Assembly: GCF_001665785.1 (NCBI RefSeq) | Contig: NZ_LZSO01000009.1 | Coordinates: 124,001-188,000 of the forward strand | Reading direction: 5' to 3' | DNA: 64,000 nt | From: Mycolicibacterium peregrinum | GTDB taxonomy: Bacteria; Actinomycetota; Actinomycetes; Mycobacteriales; Mycobacteriaceae | Shown: one piece after another, positions 46,842 to 57,458 of the stretch | Position numbering within the stretch: the stretch's first letter is position 1 | Layout: each line of letters begins with the position of its first letter | The notes under the pieces: generated by a model | What the model was told of the DNA's origin: nothing | Database searches by the model: none | What the model saw: the letters and a program-made list of their open reading frames with translations, nothing else | Program-made: the position numbers and the translations under genes

Positions 46842-49800
46842 AGGAGCACCTCGCCGGCAGCTGGGCTGGTTGTCGTGCAGGTGGCGGTCTTGGCGGCGCC
46901 TGCGTCGGTGTAGGCCACGGTCAGCGTCACCGGTTGGGCCGGCGCGACGACCAGCGGTGCCGGTGGTGTGAAGAGGTACCGGCATTGCGACGAATCGCCG
47001 TACCGTCCGCCGAAGTTCACGCCATTGACCTGCAAGCTGGTGACGTCCAGCCGGCCGATCCGGGCCAGCGGCTCCGGCGATTCGACCAGGACGCCGGCGA
47101 GGTTCCCGGTGTTGGTGGTCCATAGCAGCGAGGTGCGGCCGGCTGTCGGCAGCGGCCACCCTTCCATACCGAGCGCTGTCAGTGCCGCGGCCAGTGCGGC
47201 ATCCGAGATCTGGGGCTCGGGCAGGACGGCCGGGGTGATGCTGAGATGTCCGTCCGGCGCGCCGGGTGGCGACCGGAATCCGAGGTCGGCGAGTTGGTCA
47301 TCGGGATTGCGGTAACGCGATGTGCTGAAGATGACGCCCGGCAACGGATCTGCCGGCGGCGGGTCGGTTTGGCCGTCGACGTGGTTGCCGACCAACGCGA
47401 CGTTGAGCTGATAGGTCGCCAGCGGCTGCAGATCATCGGTGGATGCTTTCAAGCTCGCTCCTGACTTCGGCACCGGGCAGCTGTGTGCGGTATCGATGGC
47501 GAGGTAGCGCTGGCCGAGCGAGTCGAGAATGTCGGTATCGATCAGGTCCTGCCATACCGCCGGATTCAGAACCACCAACCACGGCGCCGGATTCGCAGCA
47601 CTACTGGGCGGACCATCGGTGCGCCGGCACGCAAGATCCAGTCGATACCCGTACATGCCGGCCAGCTGGTCGACATGATCGACATCGAAGTTCGCCACGA
47701 GATCGTCGGCGAGATACCACCACTGGGTGCGATCGCCAGGGCTGTAGCTCTTCAAATACCGCGCCAGATAGTCGGTCTTGAACACGGCCTGCTCCCACGC
47801 GAATTCCCGCCAGGCAAGTTCTGGTGAGGGCGGATGATGCACCACCACCGCGCCCGGCGGTGGGAGTTTGGCGGTGCGGAAAAAGTATCCCGCCACCTCC
47901 TCGGGGAAGAGCGTGGGCGGAACAGGGGGCTGCTGCGCGGCGCCTTGTTCGGTCTGGCCCGCGGTCTGGGTGACGACGCGGACCAGGTACAGCGCATCGG
48001 GGTCCAGCTTGAGTGGGGTGCGGAACTGAGGTGGGGCATTGTTGTGCTGGTCGACGGTGTTGGCCGCATCGGCGGCACTCTTGGCTGCGGCCTTGGCGTC
48101 CTTGAACGCTTCCCAACTGGTGCCGTGCAGCCCCAGGACAGTGATGCCCTGCAGCAGCGGGTATCGGAGGCGAGCGCCACGGGTGGTGGTCGGAGCGGTG
48201 TAGCCGACCCGCAGCCGGCCGTCGGGCAGATCTGCTGCGTTGGTGAACAGCCAGTCAGCACCGGAATCGATGTCGACAATCGTGATCTGGTCGACGAGCT
48301 CGGGGAAGGTGCCATCGAGGATCACCCACAGCTTTGCCTCACGCAAACTCGTGTCGGCGACGACGGTGAGAGAGATGGGTTCTTCAACGCCGAGTGCCTT
48401 CCAGCTGTCGCCGAGCGGTTGATACGACCTGATCATCGGCAGCCCCAGCGCGGCCTCGAACGACCGCCCCTCGACGGTGATGGGATCGACGGGAACGACC
48501 GACCCCGGCCGGAAGGTGAACTGTGCGGGGATCAAGCTCGCCATCCCAGCTTCGCTGAGCGGCAGACCGCGTCCCCACGGGTTCAACGTGACTGCGGCGG
48601 TGAACCGTGAGGCGTGGGTACCGGGTTCAGGTGCGGCCGGCAACGTCCACCCGGACGGCGAGGGCTGTGCGAGGTCGCCGAGCGCCCAACCGGGCATCGC
48701 AGAGTGCGGCACCCGGCAGGCAGATGCGGTCGCGGTGACTGGATCGACACCCGGTGCAGTGTTGGCGGCCCCGTCGCTGCGCCGATGTGCCCACATGTCC
48801 GACCGATGAGTCAGCAGGGCCAACTCCCTGGCCCCGCAAGGATTCCCCGCGCCACCGGCACCGACCTCGGCCTGTTTGGGCTGCTGCCACGCCGCCTCCA
48901 AACCAGTGGTGAGCAACGCCGGGATACCGTCGACACGCCAGAGCTCGACACTGTTCAGATAGTGCGTGTAACGCAGCTTGTCGTTGCCGGTCTGACCGCT
49001 GGCGTACAGACTGTCGACCCCTGTGAACGCGCTGTCCAGGTTCGCAAGGCTCGGTCCGAGATCGAACTGCAAAATCGGCACCACATCCGGCCACACCGTC
49101 GGCGCGGTATCCGCACTGGCAGCGCCCTGCCCAACCTCGACGTAGTGCCGATCCGACAGCGACATCCTGAGCGGCCGCCATGGAGCGGGCGGCGGCACGG
49201 CGGCGCTGGGCTTGTCGGGCCCGATGTGAAGGTCCACGCAACCCTCAATCTCGGTGAACCACAGGTCGATACTGCCGCACACCCGGAAGTCGGCGGCCAG
49301 GAAGTCGCCGGGCCCGAGCTGCAGCGCCAGATCGGCGTGCGCGCCGATGGAGAACGGGCCCAGATGCAAGGCGCCGCCGATCGTTCCCGACCCGGCCAGA
49401 AACCACGGGTTGGTGGCCATTCCGACTGCGGCGCGTGCCGAGAGCTGCAGCCAGACAGGTGGGACACCCCAGTTCAGGCTGACGGCGAACCCGAAGCCGA
49501 TCGCCGGGCCAGGCAGTGAGATCGACGTTCCGCCCAGCTTGTCGATCGTGTCGCCCTGCACCATCAGGTAGGCCGATGCGCCGATGTCGAACAACTTGGG
49601 CAGCACCTTGGCAGTCATCGGACCCGGGGGACGGCCGGGCATCCCGTCAGAGCCCAGCCGGAAGTACCAGGACGAAGGGTCGGCGAACGGGAGCCTGGCG
49701 TCGAGCGGAATCTTCACCTCCACCAACTGCGGGGGATCGGTGTCGATGACGAAATTGCCCCTGGCGCCGACGGTGATCCCGTCCTCGTCGATGACGATCA

Positions 49801-51973
49801 GTCCCTTGAGGGGGCTGTTCTGGGCGTTCAGGAAGTCCGGGGTGTGTAAGACACGCGCATTGACAGCGAGGCGGAACGACGGGTCGGGCACGGTGACGAT
49901 GAGATTGCCGGTGGCGCTGAAGGTGAACGCGAGGTCGTAGAGGGTGCCCACACCGGCCTGCAGCCCGAGCATCATCGCGCCGGCATCGGGCACCGTATCG
50001 TCGGGCGTCCACTGCAGTTGCCGCTCGACGATGTCGTCACCGGCGGCGGGCAGTACGGGGCGCATGTTCAGGCCGAACATGCCGCCGAGACTGTAGAGCC
50101 CAAGTCCGGTCGGCCCCAACGGAATCGCACCGGGCAGCGAGCCGCTCACGTCGAGCAGGAGGCTCGTTCCGCCCTTGTAGACAAAGATGACCCGCGCTCC
50201 CACTCCCAGCGGTGCGCCGATCTGGGCGGAGATGTCAGCGCTGAAGCCGTCATCGGTGATGTTGGCTGCGCCGTGCCCGGTCAGCGCGGCGGTGTCGATG
50301 TCGACCCCCAAGCCGCGCAGTTGCAGGTCGATGTTTCCGTTCCCGTCAGCGGTGATCCGTACGGTAGCGTCGCTGACGGTGATCGGACCCAGATCGGCGT
50401 TGAACTTCAGATCGATTTCGTACCAGAGTGATCCGTGGCCGGATCGGGTGCCGAGGACATCCAGCAATGACCCTGGCGTCTGTACGATCCAGGAGCCGGG
50501 ATCTTCCACATCCAGAGTGGCGTTGGCGAAGCTGAGATGGATCGACGCCAGATCTCGGCCGGTCGTTTCGACAGCCACGTTGCGGTAGCGGATCCGCATC
50601 GGGCGGTTGTCTGCCATGGCGATACGCATCGCATTACCAATGCTGAACGTGCGCACCTTGACGTCGACGAGATAGTCGACACTCAACCGCAGGGCCTGGC
50701 CGGTGCCGGCAGTGGACAGCGCCACCGAAGCACGGTCGATGATCACCTTGCCCGCAGCGTCGAAGAAGGCGCTGGCCGCAGCCGCGGCGGTGAGCAGTTC
50801 ATGCAACCAGATCCCCGACTCGTCTCCGCTGGGCGGTTTCTTGGCCCCGAGCTCGGAGTCGGCGATCAACGCGGTGGCCAGCGCTGCCGCGGTCACCACA
50901 ACTTTGCCGCCCGCGTCGGCGCCGGTGGCCTTGACCAGTCCGTCGGGCCCGGCAGCGTCCACCGACACTTCGAAGGTGACCGACGCGGCAGGCTGCAACG
51001 CGCGTGAGCAGCGCACGCGCACCGTCAGCGGATCACCGCCGGCGAGGGTGAACGGGCCGCCGCCTGGGCCTGGCGCTGTTTCGTCTCGGCCGGCGACACC
51101 GAATTTGGCAGTGGCCTCGATCGCGGTGGGCAGGAGGTCGGCCAGCGAGGAGGCGGCGGGGTCCTGCCACTGCATCCGCACGTCGATCTCGGGGCGGGTA
51201 CCGGCAGCGGGGATGGTTGCCTCGACGGAGGCCGCCAGCCCGCCGGGAGTGCCCAGCCGCAGGTCGAAATCGATGGCGTGCCCGCCGATCAGCGGGATGT
51301 CCCGCGGAACGTAGAGCTTGGCATGGGGAATGGTCAGGCCGGTCCATTCCGGCGAAGGGGAGCCCGGTGCCGAGGCGGTCGTGGAGTCGTCGACGACGAT
51401 TCCATCGGCGATGTCGATACCGAAGCCGCTGTTTCCGAACAGGATCTGGGTCGGTGTCGGCTTCAGCACGAACACGTCGTCTTGGGGGTCCTGGCCCAGT
51501 TCGAACTTCAGCCAGGTGATCGTGGCCGCCGCGGTGGGGGTGCCGTGGACGCGTAGGCAGAGGTCGGCGTGCAGGTCGACCGGGTCGCCGGTCTTCGTCA
51601 ACCACTCTCGCGTGGTTCCGCCCTCCGGGTCGGGTTCAGTCTCGCGTCGCGCGGCGAACAGCATCGTGTTGGGATCCACCAACGTCAACGCATTCTTTAT
51701 CCCGGGCAAGTCGTCGAGGAGTAGGTCGAGTTGAAAACCGCCCTCGGGCAGCGCTTTCCACCGGTACCCGATATTCGGGCCGAACGGCGCCAAGTCGACA
51801 GTGAAGAATCCGAGCAGCTTGGTGTTGACCGCGCCTTGAGCGGTTCCCGAGTGCACACCGTTCCCATCGACGACGTCATTGGACACCTGCAGAGCGGACA
51901 GAAACGCCTCGATGGTCGGGGACACCGCGACCCCGTGCCTAGCCGCTGCCAGATCATCGAAGAGGCTGCTCAT
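46838..51973 (-). CDS. Giant beta-rich protein of unknown function (about 1711 aa)
   Basis: ATG at 51973 (MSSLFDDLAAARHGVAVSPT) chosen because GAGGGTGG lies 8 bases upstream; GTG 51991 has no RBS room. No signal peptide. Residues ~450-1000 are a long run of alternating beta strands (IDLQLRGLGVDIDTAALTGH; GLGLYSLGGMFGLNMRP; FGFAVSLNWGVPPVWLQLSA; GSIDLWFTEIEGCVDLHIG). This resembles the large DUF6603-type proteins, a low-confidence comparison. The C-terminal ~600 residues are mixed, with a short Ala-rich helix (AFKDAKAAAKSAADAANTVD). Function unknown; first gene of a two-gene operon. Confidence 0.8.
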   Translation of the reverse strand: MSSLFDDLAAARHGVAVSPTIEAFLSALQVSNDVVDGNGVHSGTAQGAVNTKLLGFFTVDLAPFGPNIGYRWKALPEGGFQLDLLLDDLPGIKNALTLVDPNTMLFAARRETEPDPEGGTTREWLTKTGDPVDLHADLCLRVHGTPTAAATITWLKFELGQDPQDDVFVLKPTPTQILFGNSGFGIDIADGIVVDDSTTASAPGSPSPEWTGLTIPHAKLYVPRDIPLIGGHAIDFDLRLGTPGGLAASVEATIPAAGTRPEIDVRMQWQDPAASSLADLLPTAIEATAKFGVAGRDETAPGPGGGPFTLAGGDPLTVRVRCSRALQPAASVTFEVSVDAAGPDGLVKATGADAGGKVVVTAAALATALIADSELGAKKPPSGDESGIWLHELLTAAAAASAFFDAAGKVIIDRASVALSTAGTGQALRLSVDYLVDVKVRTFSIGNAMRIAMADNRPMRIRYRNVAVETTGRDLASIHLSFANATLDVEDPGSWIVQTPGSLLDVLGTRSGHGSLWYEIDLKFNADLGPITVSDATVRITADGNGNIDLQLRGLGVDIDTAALTGHGAANITDDGFSADISAQIGAPLGVGARVIFVYKGGTSLLLDVSGSLPGAIPLGPTGLGLYSLGGMFGLNMRPVLPAAGDDIVERQLQWTPDDTVPDAGAMMLGLQAGVGTLYDLAFTFSATGNLIVTVPDPSFRLAVNARVLHTPDFLNAQNSPLKGLIVIDEDGITVGARGNFVIDTDPPQLVEVKIPLDARLPFADPSSWYFRLGSDGMPGRPPGPMTAKVLPKLFDIGASAYLMVQGDTIDKLGGTSISLPGPAIGFGFAVSLNWGVPPVWLQLSARAAVGMATNPWFLAGSGTIGGALHLGPFSIGAHADLALQLGPGDFLAADFRVCGSIDLWFTEIEGCVDLHIGPDKPSAAVPPPAPWRPLRMSLSDRHYVEVGQGAASADTAPTVWPDVVPILQFDLGPSLANLDSAFTGVDSLYASGQTGNDKLRYTHYLNSVELWRVDGIPALLTTGLEAAWQQPKQAEVGAGGAGNPCGARELALLTHRSDMWAHRRSDGAANTAPGVDPVTATASACRVPHSAMPGWALGDLAQPSPSGWTLPAAPEPGTHASRFTAAVTLNPWGRGLPLSEAGMASLIPAQFTFRPGSVVPVDPITVEGRSFEAALGLPMIRSYQPLGDSWKALGVEEPISLTVVADTSLREAKLWVILDGTFPELVDQITIVDIDSGADWLFTNAADLPDGRLRVGYTAPTTTRGARLRYPLLQGITVLGLHGTSWEAFKDAKAAAKSAADAANTVDQHNNAPPQFRTPLKLDPDALYLVRVVTQTAGQTEQGAAQQPPVPPTLFPEEVAGYFFRTAKLPPPGAVVVHHPPSPELAWREFAWEQAVFKTDYLARYLKSYSPGDRTQWWYLADDLVANFDVDHVDQLAGMYGYRLDLACRRTDGPPSSAANPAPWLVVLNPAVWQDLIDTDILDSLGQRYLAIDTAHSCPVPKSGASLKASTDDLQPLATYQLNVALVGNHVDGQTDPPPADPLPGVIFSTSRYRNPDDQLADLGFRSPPGAPDGHLSITPAVLPEPQISDAALAAALTALGMEGWPLPTAGRTSLLWTTNTGNLAGVLVESPEPLARIGRLDVTSLQVNGVNFGGRYGDSSQCRYLFTPPAPLVVAPAQPVTLTVAYTDAGAAKTATCTTTSPAAGEVLL

Positions 51974-52363
51974 CGCATCATCCACCCTCACTCCAACTTG
52001 GTGACAACAAAGTCATATCAACGCAGAGCCGAAGTCATGTGAGTAGTTCACTACTGCACTTTCCGCTCTCGGGTTCGGCGCCTTCTTACCGCCGCGAGAT
52101 GGAGTAGCCAGGTACTCGTGTTCGAGTTGCACGGGCTGCCAATACCGACCTCAGCGCAATTCCGGTGTTTTGGCTCTGAGCACCCGGGAAGATCGTCGTA
52201 AATGTGACACGAATTGCGTTGCTCTGAAGGGAAATCAACCGTCAGAAGAGGGGAGGGCCGAGATGCCCTTCTGGTTTGTCGGGAGCAAGCTCCTGAAGTA
52301 GCGCGCCGGAGTCGGTGAACACGGTGCGTCCGGTGATCTCGTCGGCGGAACCGGACTCACACG
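51974..52363. other. 390-bp intergenic region upstream of the giant gene pair
   Basis: Lower in GC than its surroundings. It holds the RBS and presumably the promoter of the minus-strand giant genes, and a small dyad AGTAGT-TC-ACTACT at 52042-52055. A minus-strand open frame (52242-52553) enters here from the serine hydrolase gene but has no support as a gene. No RNA gene or mobile element seen. Confidence 0.6.
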
Positions 52364-53566
52364 TCAGAGATCGAGCGCCTGGTATGTCCGCCGAACGAAA
52401 CGGGGTTGTGCCACCTGAAGTTTCGCCGTCGACGTGTTGCCGCTGATGGCCGCGGCGTCCACCGACAGATTCGGATGGTTCTGGATCAGATAGATCAGGA
52501 TCAGGTCCGCCGACGGGTCGGCCTGCCACCACGTGCCGTAGGCGCCGGGCCAACTGAAGGTGCCCGACCCGCCGGGGCCGAACAATTGGCGTGACTTTGC
52601 CGGGTCCGTGACCACCGACAAGTTCAGACCGAAGCCGCGACCCACCCAGAACGGTGCGCCGAGGAACTGGTGCTGCTTCTGTTCGGGGGTGAGTCGATCG
52701 GTGCGCATCACCCGGACCGACTCCTCGGACAGCACGCGCACCCCGTCGACCGTGCCGCCGGCCAGCAGCATCCTGGCGAACTTCAAATAGTCGTCGGCGG
52801 TCGAGAACAGTCCTGCCCCACCCGTGCAGAACGGGGGATCGGCGATCGGCGCCGGGCCCATCACGTCGTGTGTCAAGGTGTTCTCGGCCGTCAGCTGGTA
52901 CATCGTCGCCGCCCGTCGCCGGCCGGCGGCGTCGACCGAGAAGCCGGTGTCGACCATGCCCAGCGGCGCAAAGATCCGTTCGGACAGAACCTGGGCCAAC
53001 GGCTTGCCCTCGATCCGGGACAAGGCGATCCCGAGCACATCGGTGGAGTGACTGTAGGTGAGGCGTTCACCGGGCTGATGGGCCAACGGAAGTTTGGCCA
53101 CCTCGGCCAGCCAGCGGTCCTGGTCCTGGCGCAGCGACAGCTTGCCGTAGGCCGTCGCCAGCGGGCCCAGCACCGAGAACACGTAAGCCAGACCGCTGCG
53201 GTGGGTCATCAGGTCATCGAAGGTGATGGGGCGCCGCGCGGGCTCGGTGCGGTCCAGCGGTCCGCGCATCTCGCGCAACACGCGCATGTCCGCCAGTTCC
53301 GGCAGCCATTTCGTCACCGGCTCGTTCAGCGCGAACTTGCCCTCCTCGACCAGCGCCATCGCCGCCGCCACCGTGACAGGTTTTGTCATCGAGGCGATCC
53401 GGAAGACGGTGTCCCGTTGCATCGGGAGCCGCGCGTCGACGTCGCGGTGCCCCAGGGTGTTCACCTGGAGCACCTTGCCCGCCTGCCACACCAGCGTGAC
53501 CGCGCCGGCCAGCAGCCCGGCGTCGATCGCCTCACGGATGGACGTCTGATTGCCGTCGAGATTCAT
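52364..53566 (-). CDS. Beta-lactamase-related serine hydrolase/esterase
   Basis: 400 aa, ATG at 53566. Class C beta-lactamase/esterase fold with the SxxK nucleophile motif Ser59-Met-Thr-Lys62 (FRIASMTKPVT), the second motif as YSHS (LTYSHSTDVLG, in place of YxN) and a third-motif region GGSGTFSWPGAYG. No signal peptide, so probably cytoplasmic. Mycobacteria have many such LipL/EstB-like esterases. Substrate unknown. Lies between the giant gene pair and the AraC gene, same strand as the latter. Confidence 0.88.
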   Translation of the reverse strand: MNLDGNQTSIREAIDAGLLAGAVTLVWQAGKVLQVNTLGHRDVDARLPMQRDTVFRIASMTKPVTVAAAMALVEEGKFALNEPVTKWLPELADMRVLREMRGPLDRTEPARRPITFDDLMTHRSGLAYVFSVLGPLATAYGKLSLRQDQDRWLAEVAKLPLAHQPGERLTYSHSTDVLGIALSRIEGKPLAQVLSERIFAPLGMVDTGFSVDAAGRRRAATMYQLTAENTLTHDVMGPAPIADPPFCTGGAGLFSTADDYLKFARMLLAGGTVDGVRVLSEESVRVMRTDRLTPEQKQHQFLGAPFWVGRGFGLNLSVVTDPAKSRQLFGPGGSGTFSWPGAYGTWWQADPSADLILIYLIQNHPNLSVDAAAISGNTSTAKLQVAQPRFVRRTYQALDL

Positions 53567-53617
53567 CCGCGCCAGCCTATCCAGAGGCGGAGTCCCGATC
53601 TCCGCTACCTCCCGGCG

Positions 53618-54706
53618 TCATCCGCGGCGCCAGCGCCTGCGGGCCCGGACCACGCTCGACCAGTCCTGGTACCCGAGCCGGTGGGCGATCTCGTAATGCG
53701 GAATCATGCGGTCCCGCAGGAGATTGTCGGCGACGCTGCGGCGCACCTCGTCCAGGACGGCCCGGTAGGTGGTGCCCTCGCGCTCGAGGTGCCTGCGCAA
53801 TGTCCGCGATGCGTAGTGCAGGTGCAGCGCCACGTCTTCCAGGGTGAGGTCCAGAGACGACTGGTCGAGCAGATGTGCGCGCACCTGGGCGGCGACGCCG
53901 GTGTGGTGCAACCGCTCGGCGCGGATGCGGTCACAGTGGGTGACCATCAGCTCGGTCGTGTGGGCATTCGCCATCGGCGGCGCCAGGTCGAGATAGCCCA
54001 CGTCGTAGACGATTTCGTTGCGGGCGCATCCGAATGACACCGGCACCCGGAAGTAGTCCCGGTACACCTCGACACGGCCCGCAACGAAAGGAGCCGGGAA
54101 GGCGAACCTGATCTCGTGCAGTGGGACCGCGTCGACGTCGGGGAACGTGTCGCGCTGAATCTGCAGGACCGCGGTGAGATCACGTTCGATGACGAACCTC
54201 CGGACCGCCTCGGGCATGTCACCGGCATCGAAGGCCAGGATGTAATGGTCATCGTCGATGCGGGCCGTCATGGTCGAGAAGGCGAAAGTCAGCATCGCGT
54301 AGTACAGGCCCCGATGGACCGTGTCCCGCACGGTGGCCGACGCGGCCAGGAGATAACCCAGATAGCCGTAGGCGGTCAGGTGGTAACGGCTGCCCAGTTC
54401 CACCCCCGAACCGGGACTGTCCGCGCGCAGGGCGGCCAGATTGCGGATCACCGCGAGCTCCTGACTGGCTTCGACGACGGTGTCGATGTCGGTCAGGGAG
54501 GCGGCATCGAGGTGAGAACCCGCCAGCACGGCCTCGACAGGGATGCCGCGCCGGGCCGCCCACTCACACATGATCGCTACCGAAACCGCAGTGCGCGGGT
54601 GGTCCCAGGGGTCGGTCATGGCCGCTATGACCCGGTTGGTCGATTGGAGGACCGGGGAGCTGGGCAGTGCCCCCTGATCTGCGGGTTCGGCGAGGACCGA
54701 CGTCAT
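53618..54706 (-). CDS. AraC-family regulator, VirS-like
   Basis: 362 aa from ATG 54706 (MTSVLAEPADQG); the frame is open to 54742. Residues ~40-230 match the arabinose-binding-like domain of VirS/OruR-type AraC proteins (GSRYHLTAYGYLGYLLAASA). C-terminal double helix-turn-helix (DLTLEDVALHLHYASRTLRR, then IPHYEIAHRLGYQDWSSVVR). The last helix ends VRARRRWRRG. Divergent from the alcohol dehydrogenase gene, the same layout as virS-mymA in M. tuberculosis; likely activates the 54.9-61.4 kb genes. Confidence 0.88.
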   Translation of the reverse strand: MTSVLAEPADQGALPSSPVLQSTNRVIAAMTDPWDHPRTAVSVAIMCEWAARRGIPVEAVLAGSHLDAASLTDIDTVVEASQELAVIRNLAALRADSPGSGVELGSRYHLTAYGYLGYLLAASATVRDTVHRGLYYAMLTFAFSTMTARIDDDHYILAFDAGDMPEAVRRFVIERDLTAVLQIQRDTFPDVDAVPLHEIRFAFPAPFVAGRVEVYRDYFRVPVSFGCARNEIVYDVGYLDLAPPMANAHTTELMVTHCDRIRAERLHHTGVAAQVRAHLLDQSSLDLTLEDVALHLHYASRTLRRHLEREGTTYRAVLDEVRRSVADNLLRDRMIPHYEIAHRLGYQDWSSVVRARRRWRRG

Positions 54707-54864
54707 GACGCCCAGTTTTGCCGACCTGCGGAGCGTGGTCAACGAGGGCGTGAGCCTCCGAAGTGGCCGGAAATGTCGAGTTGTGGCCGGGACGGTCCTG
54801 TCGGATGGCGCGCCACAGCTCTACGGTTCGTGGGAGTGATTCAAATCTCAATTCGCCCGGAACT

Positions 54865-54878
54865 GTGTCGGATGACAC
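54865..54878. promoter_or_regulatory. Short dyad in the AraC/alcohol dehydrogenase divergent promoter region
   Basis: GTGTC-GGAT-GACAC, a perfect 5-bp-arm dyad, lies just before the GAGGAG ribosome-binding site of the alcohol dehydrogenase gene within the 188-bp divergent gap (54707-54894). That gap also contains two related stretches beginning GTGGCCGG (near 54762 and 54783), possible AraC half-sites. Confidence 0.35.
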
Positions 54879-54894
54879 GCGAGGAGACGCTCTG

Positions 54895-56022
54895 GTGAAA
54901 GTCAAGGCCGCTGTCGTCGAGGAAGTCGGCGCTCCATGGACGATCTGCGAGGTTGACCTGGGGGACCCGGTTGCCGGTGAGGTGCAGGTGAAACTGGCCG
55001 CGTCGGGCCTGTGCCACTCGGACGCACACGTCGTCGCCGGCAGTAGCCCGGTGCCGTTCATGCCCGTACTCGGCGGGCACGAGGGTGCCGGCGTGATCAC
55101 CAAGGTCGGTCCCGGGGTCACCGGACTGGAAGAAGGCGATCACGTCGTCCTCGCCTTCATCCCGGCGTGCGGCACGTGTCCGTCGTGCGCCACCGGCCTG
55201 CAAAACCTCTGCGACGAGGGCGCCGGGCTGCTGACCGGCCAGGCCGTCTCCGACAAGACGTACCGGGTGACCCGCGACGGCCAACCGGTCATCCAGATGT
55301 GCCTGCTTGGCACCTTCGCGCCGTACGTCACGGTCAGCCAGGCCTCGGTCGTCAAGATCGAGAAGGATGTGCCGCTGGAGGTGGCCGCCCTGCTGGGCTG
55401 CGGAGTCTCGACCGGCTGGGGCTCGGCGACCGAGATCGGCGACACCCATCCCGGCGACACGGTCGTGGTGATGGGCGTCGGCGGCGTCGGCATCAACGCC
55501 GTACAGGGGGCGAAGTTCGCAGGTGCCCGGTTCGTCGTCGCGATCGATCCGGTCGACTTCAAGCGGAAGAAGGCGCTCGAATTCGGCGCCACCCACACGT
55601 TCGCCTCCGTCGAGGACGCCGCAGCCGAATTGCCCGACCTCACGTGGGGAAAGATGGCTGAGGTCAGCATCATCACGGTCGGTGAGATCAAGGGCGAACA
55701 CATCCAGCAGGCGCTCAGCCTGACCGGCAAGGGCGGGCAGGTAATCGTCACGGGCATGGGCGATTTCACCCAGTCGACCGTCGACCTCAACCTGTTCGAG
55801 CTGACCCTGCTGCAGAAGCGGGTCCAAGGAGCGGTGTTCGGCGGCGTCGGACCCCGCACCCAGATCCCGAGACTCCTCGATCTCTACCGCTCCGGCAATC
55901 TCAAGCTCGACGAACTCGTCACCACCCGCTACTGCCTGGAAGACATCAATCAGGGCTACCGGGACATGTTCGACGGCAAGAATCTTCGCGGCCTCGTCGT
56001 CTACTCCGATGCCGACCACTGA
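54895..56022 (+). CDS. NDMA-dependent alcohol dehydrogenase, zinc type
   Basis: 375 aa from GTG 54895, with GAGGAG 8 bases upstream. Catalytic zinc ligands in GLCHSDAH and GGHEGAG; structural zinc cysteines in [15 protein letters not shown]; Rossmann motif [15 protein letters not shown]. The sequence fits the actinobacterial NDMA-dependent class III-like group, related to AdhD (Rv3086) of the mymA operon, in which NAD stays tightly bound and a separate acceptor (probably mycofactocin) reoxidises it. Oxidises an alcohol produced by the esterase step. Confidence 0.9.
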   Translation: MKVKAAVVEEVGAPWTICEVDLGDPVAGEVQVKLAASGLCHSDAHVVAGSSPVPFMPVLGGHEGAGVITKVGPGVTGLEEGDHVVLAFIPACGTCPSCATGLQNLCDEGAGLLTGQAVSDKTYRVTRDGQPVIQMCLLGTFAPYVTVSQASVVKIEKDVPLEVAALLGCGVSTGWGSATEIGDTHPGDTVVVMGVGGVGINAVQGAKFAGARFVVAIDPVDFKRKKALEFGATHTFASVEDAAAELPDLTWGKMAEVSIITVGEIKGEHIQQALSLTGKGGQVIVTGMGDFTQSTVDLNLFELTLLQKRVQGAVFGGVGPRTQIPRLLDLYRSGNLKLDELVTTRYCLEDINQGYRDMFDGKNLRGLVVYSDADH

Positions 56023-56041
56023 ACCGAACGAGGGGACATCA

Positions 56042-57454
56042 ATGCAGATTCAAGACAGCAACTACATAGACGGCAAGTGGGCGGTCTCGAGCGGCAGCAC
56101 CCGCATACCCGTCATCAACCCGGCGAACGACGAAGTGATCGCCGAGGTGGTGGCCGGCACTGCCGCAGACGTCGACGCCGCCGTCGCAGCCGCACGTGCC
56201 GCTTTCCCGGCATGGTCGGCGACACCGGTCGGGGAGCGGGCGGATTACCTCACCGCGATCGCCGGCAAATTGGCCGAGAGGTCCGAAGACCTGGCCCGCA
56301 CCATCTCCTCCGAGATGGGTTGTCCCATCACCATTTCCCGGGCGATCCAGCTGGGGCTGCCACTCAACAGTTTCGCCGAGGCCGCCAACATCGTGCGCGA
56401 GTACGAGTTCGAGAACGAATACCGCGGATCGACGATCGTGCGGGAACCGTTCGGCGTGCTGGGCGCCATCACGCCTTGGAACTACCCCCTGCATCAGATC
56501 GCCCTGAAGGTCGCCTACGGATTGGCCGCGGGAAACACCGTCGTCGTCAAACCCAGCGAGGTAACGCCGCTGTGCGCGCTCGCGCTGACCGAGATCATCG
56601 ACGAGATCGGTCTGCCCCCAGGCGTGTTCAACCTGGTGTTCGGCACCGGGGCGGATATCGGTGAGGCGATCGCCGGGCATGACGACGTCGATATCGTCAG
56701 CTTCACCGGATCCACCCGGGCCGGCCGGCGCGTGCAGGAAGTCGCCGCCCGCACCGTCAAGCGCGTCTCGCTGGAACTCGGTGGCAAGAGCCCCAACATC
56801 ATTCTCGACGACGCCGACCTGGAATCGGTGGTGCCCGCATCGGTCAAGACGATGATGCTCAACTCCGGGCAGACCTGCTCGGCGCTGACCCGCATGATCG
56901 TCCCGCGCGACAGACTGGCCGAGGTGGAGGCACTTGCGAAGGCGACTGCCGACGCCCTGCCGGTCGGCGACCCGAGCGACGAAGGGACCGCCCTGGGCCC
57001 GCTGTCGTCCCGAACGCAGCAGGAGCGGGTGATCGGCCACATCCGGACGGCGATCAGCGAAGGGGCGCGTCTGGTCACCGGCGGCGACACCGCATCCGAC
57101 GGCCCGGGTGCCTTCGTACTGCCGACGGTGTTCTCCGACGTCACCGAGGACATGACGATCCACCGGGAGGAGGTCTTCGGCCCGGTTCTCGCGATCGAGG
57201 CATACGACTCGGAGGACGACGCGGTACGGATCGCCAACGCAACGGACTACGGACTGGCCGGTGCGGTCTGGTCCGCCTCGTCCGAGCGTGCCGAGAGCAT
57301 CGCACGCCGGATCCGGGCCGGCCAGGTGCAGATCAATGCCGGCGCCTTCAACGCCAACGCGCCCTTCGGCGGATACAAGCAGTCCGGCAACGGGCGTGAG
57401 GCGGGTCGGTACGGGCTCGAGGAATTCCTCGAGATCAAGTCGATCCAGCGGTGA
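56042..57454 (+). CDS. Aldehyde dehydrogenase (NAD(P)-dependent)
   Basis: 470 aa from ATG 56042, preceded by GAGGGG. Classic ALDH features: [19 protein letters not shown], coenzyme-binding [16 protein letters not shown], catalytic Glu in [13 protein letters not shown], catalytic Cys in [13 protein letters not shown]-terminal [17 protein letters not shown]. It would take the aldehyde from the alcohol dehydrogenase to a carboxylic acid. Four-base gap to the hydrolase gene. Confidence 0.93.
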   Translation: MQIQDSNYIDGKWAVSSGSTRIPVINPANDEVIAEVVAGTAADVDAAVAAARAAFPAWSATPVGERADYLTAIAGKLAERSEDLARTISSEMGCPITISRAIQLGLPLNSFAEAANIVREYEFENEYRGSTIVREPFGVLGAITPWNYPLHQIALKVAYGLAAGNTVVVKPSEVTPLCALALTEIIDEIGLPPGVFNLVFGTGADIGEAIAGHDDVDIVSFTGSTRAGRRVQEVAARTVKRVSLELGGKSPNIILDDADLESVVPASVKTMMLNSGQTCSALTRMIVPRDRLAEVEALAKATADALPVGDPSDEGTALGPLSSRTQQERVIGHIRTAISEGARLVTGGDTASDGPGAFVLPTVFSDVTEDMTIHREEVFGPVLAIEAYDSEDDAVRIANATDYGLAGAVWSASSERAESIARRIRAGQVQINAGAFNANAPFGGYKQSGNGREAGRYGLEEFLEIKSIQR

Positions 57455-57458
57455 TCTG

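Noticed and set aside
43737..51973. Contractile injection system or phage tail cluster
   Set aside because: Apart from large beta-rich proteins there is no sheath, tube, baseplate, spike or AAA+ gene nearby.
52042..52055. AGTAGT-TC-ACTACT dyad as an operator
   Set aside because: Only 6-base arms and no second copy; could occur by chance, so mentioned only within the intergenic entry.
52242..52553. Minus-strand 103-codon frame at the end of the serine hydrolase gene
   Set aside because: Mostly overlaps the hydrolase in another frame; no RBS and no recognisable motif.
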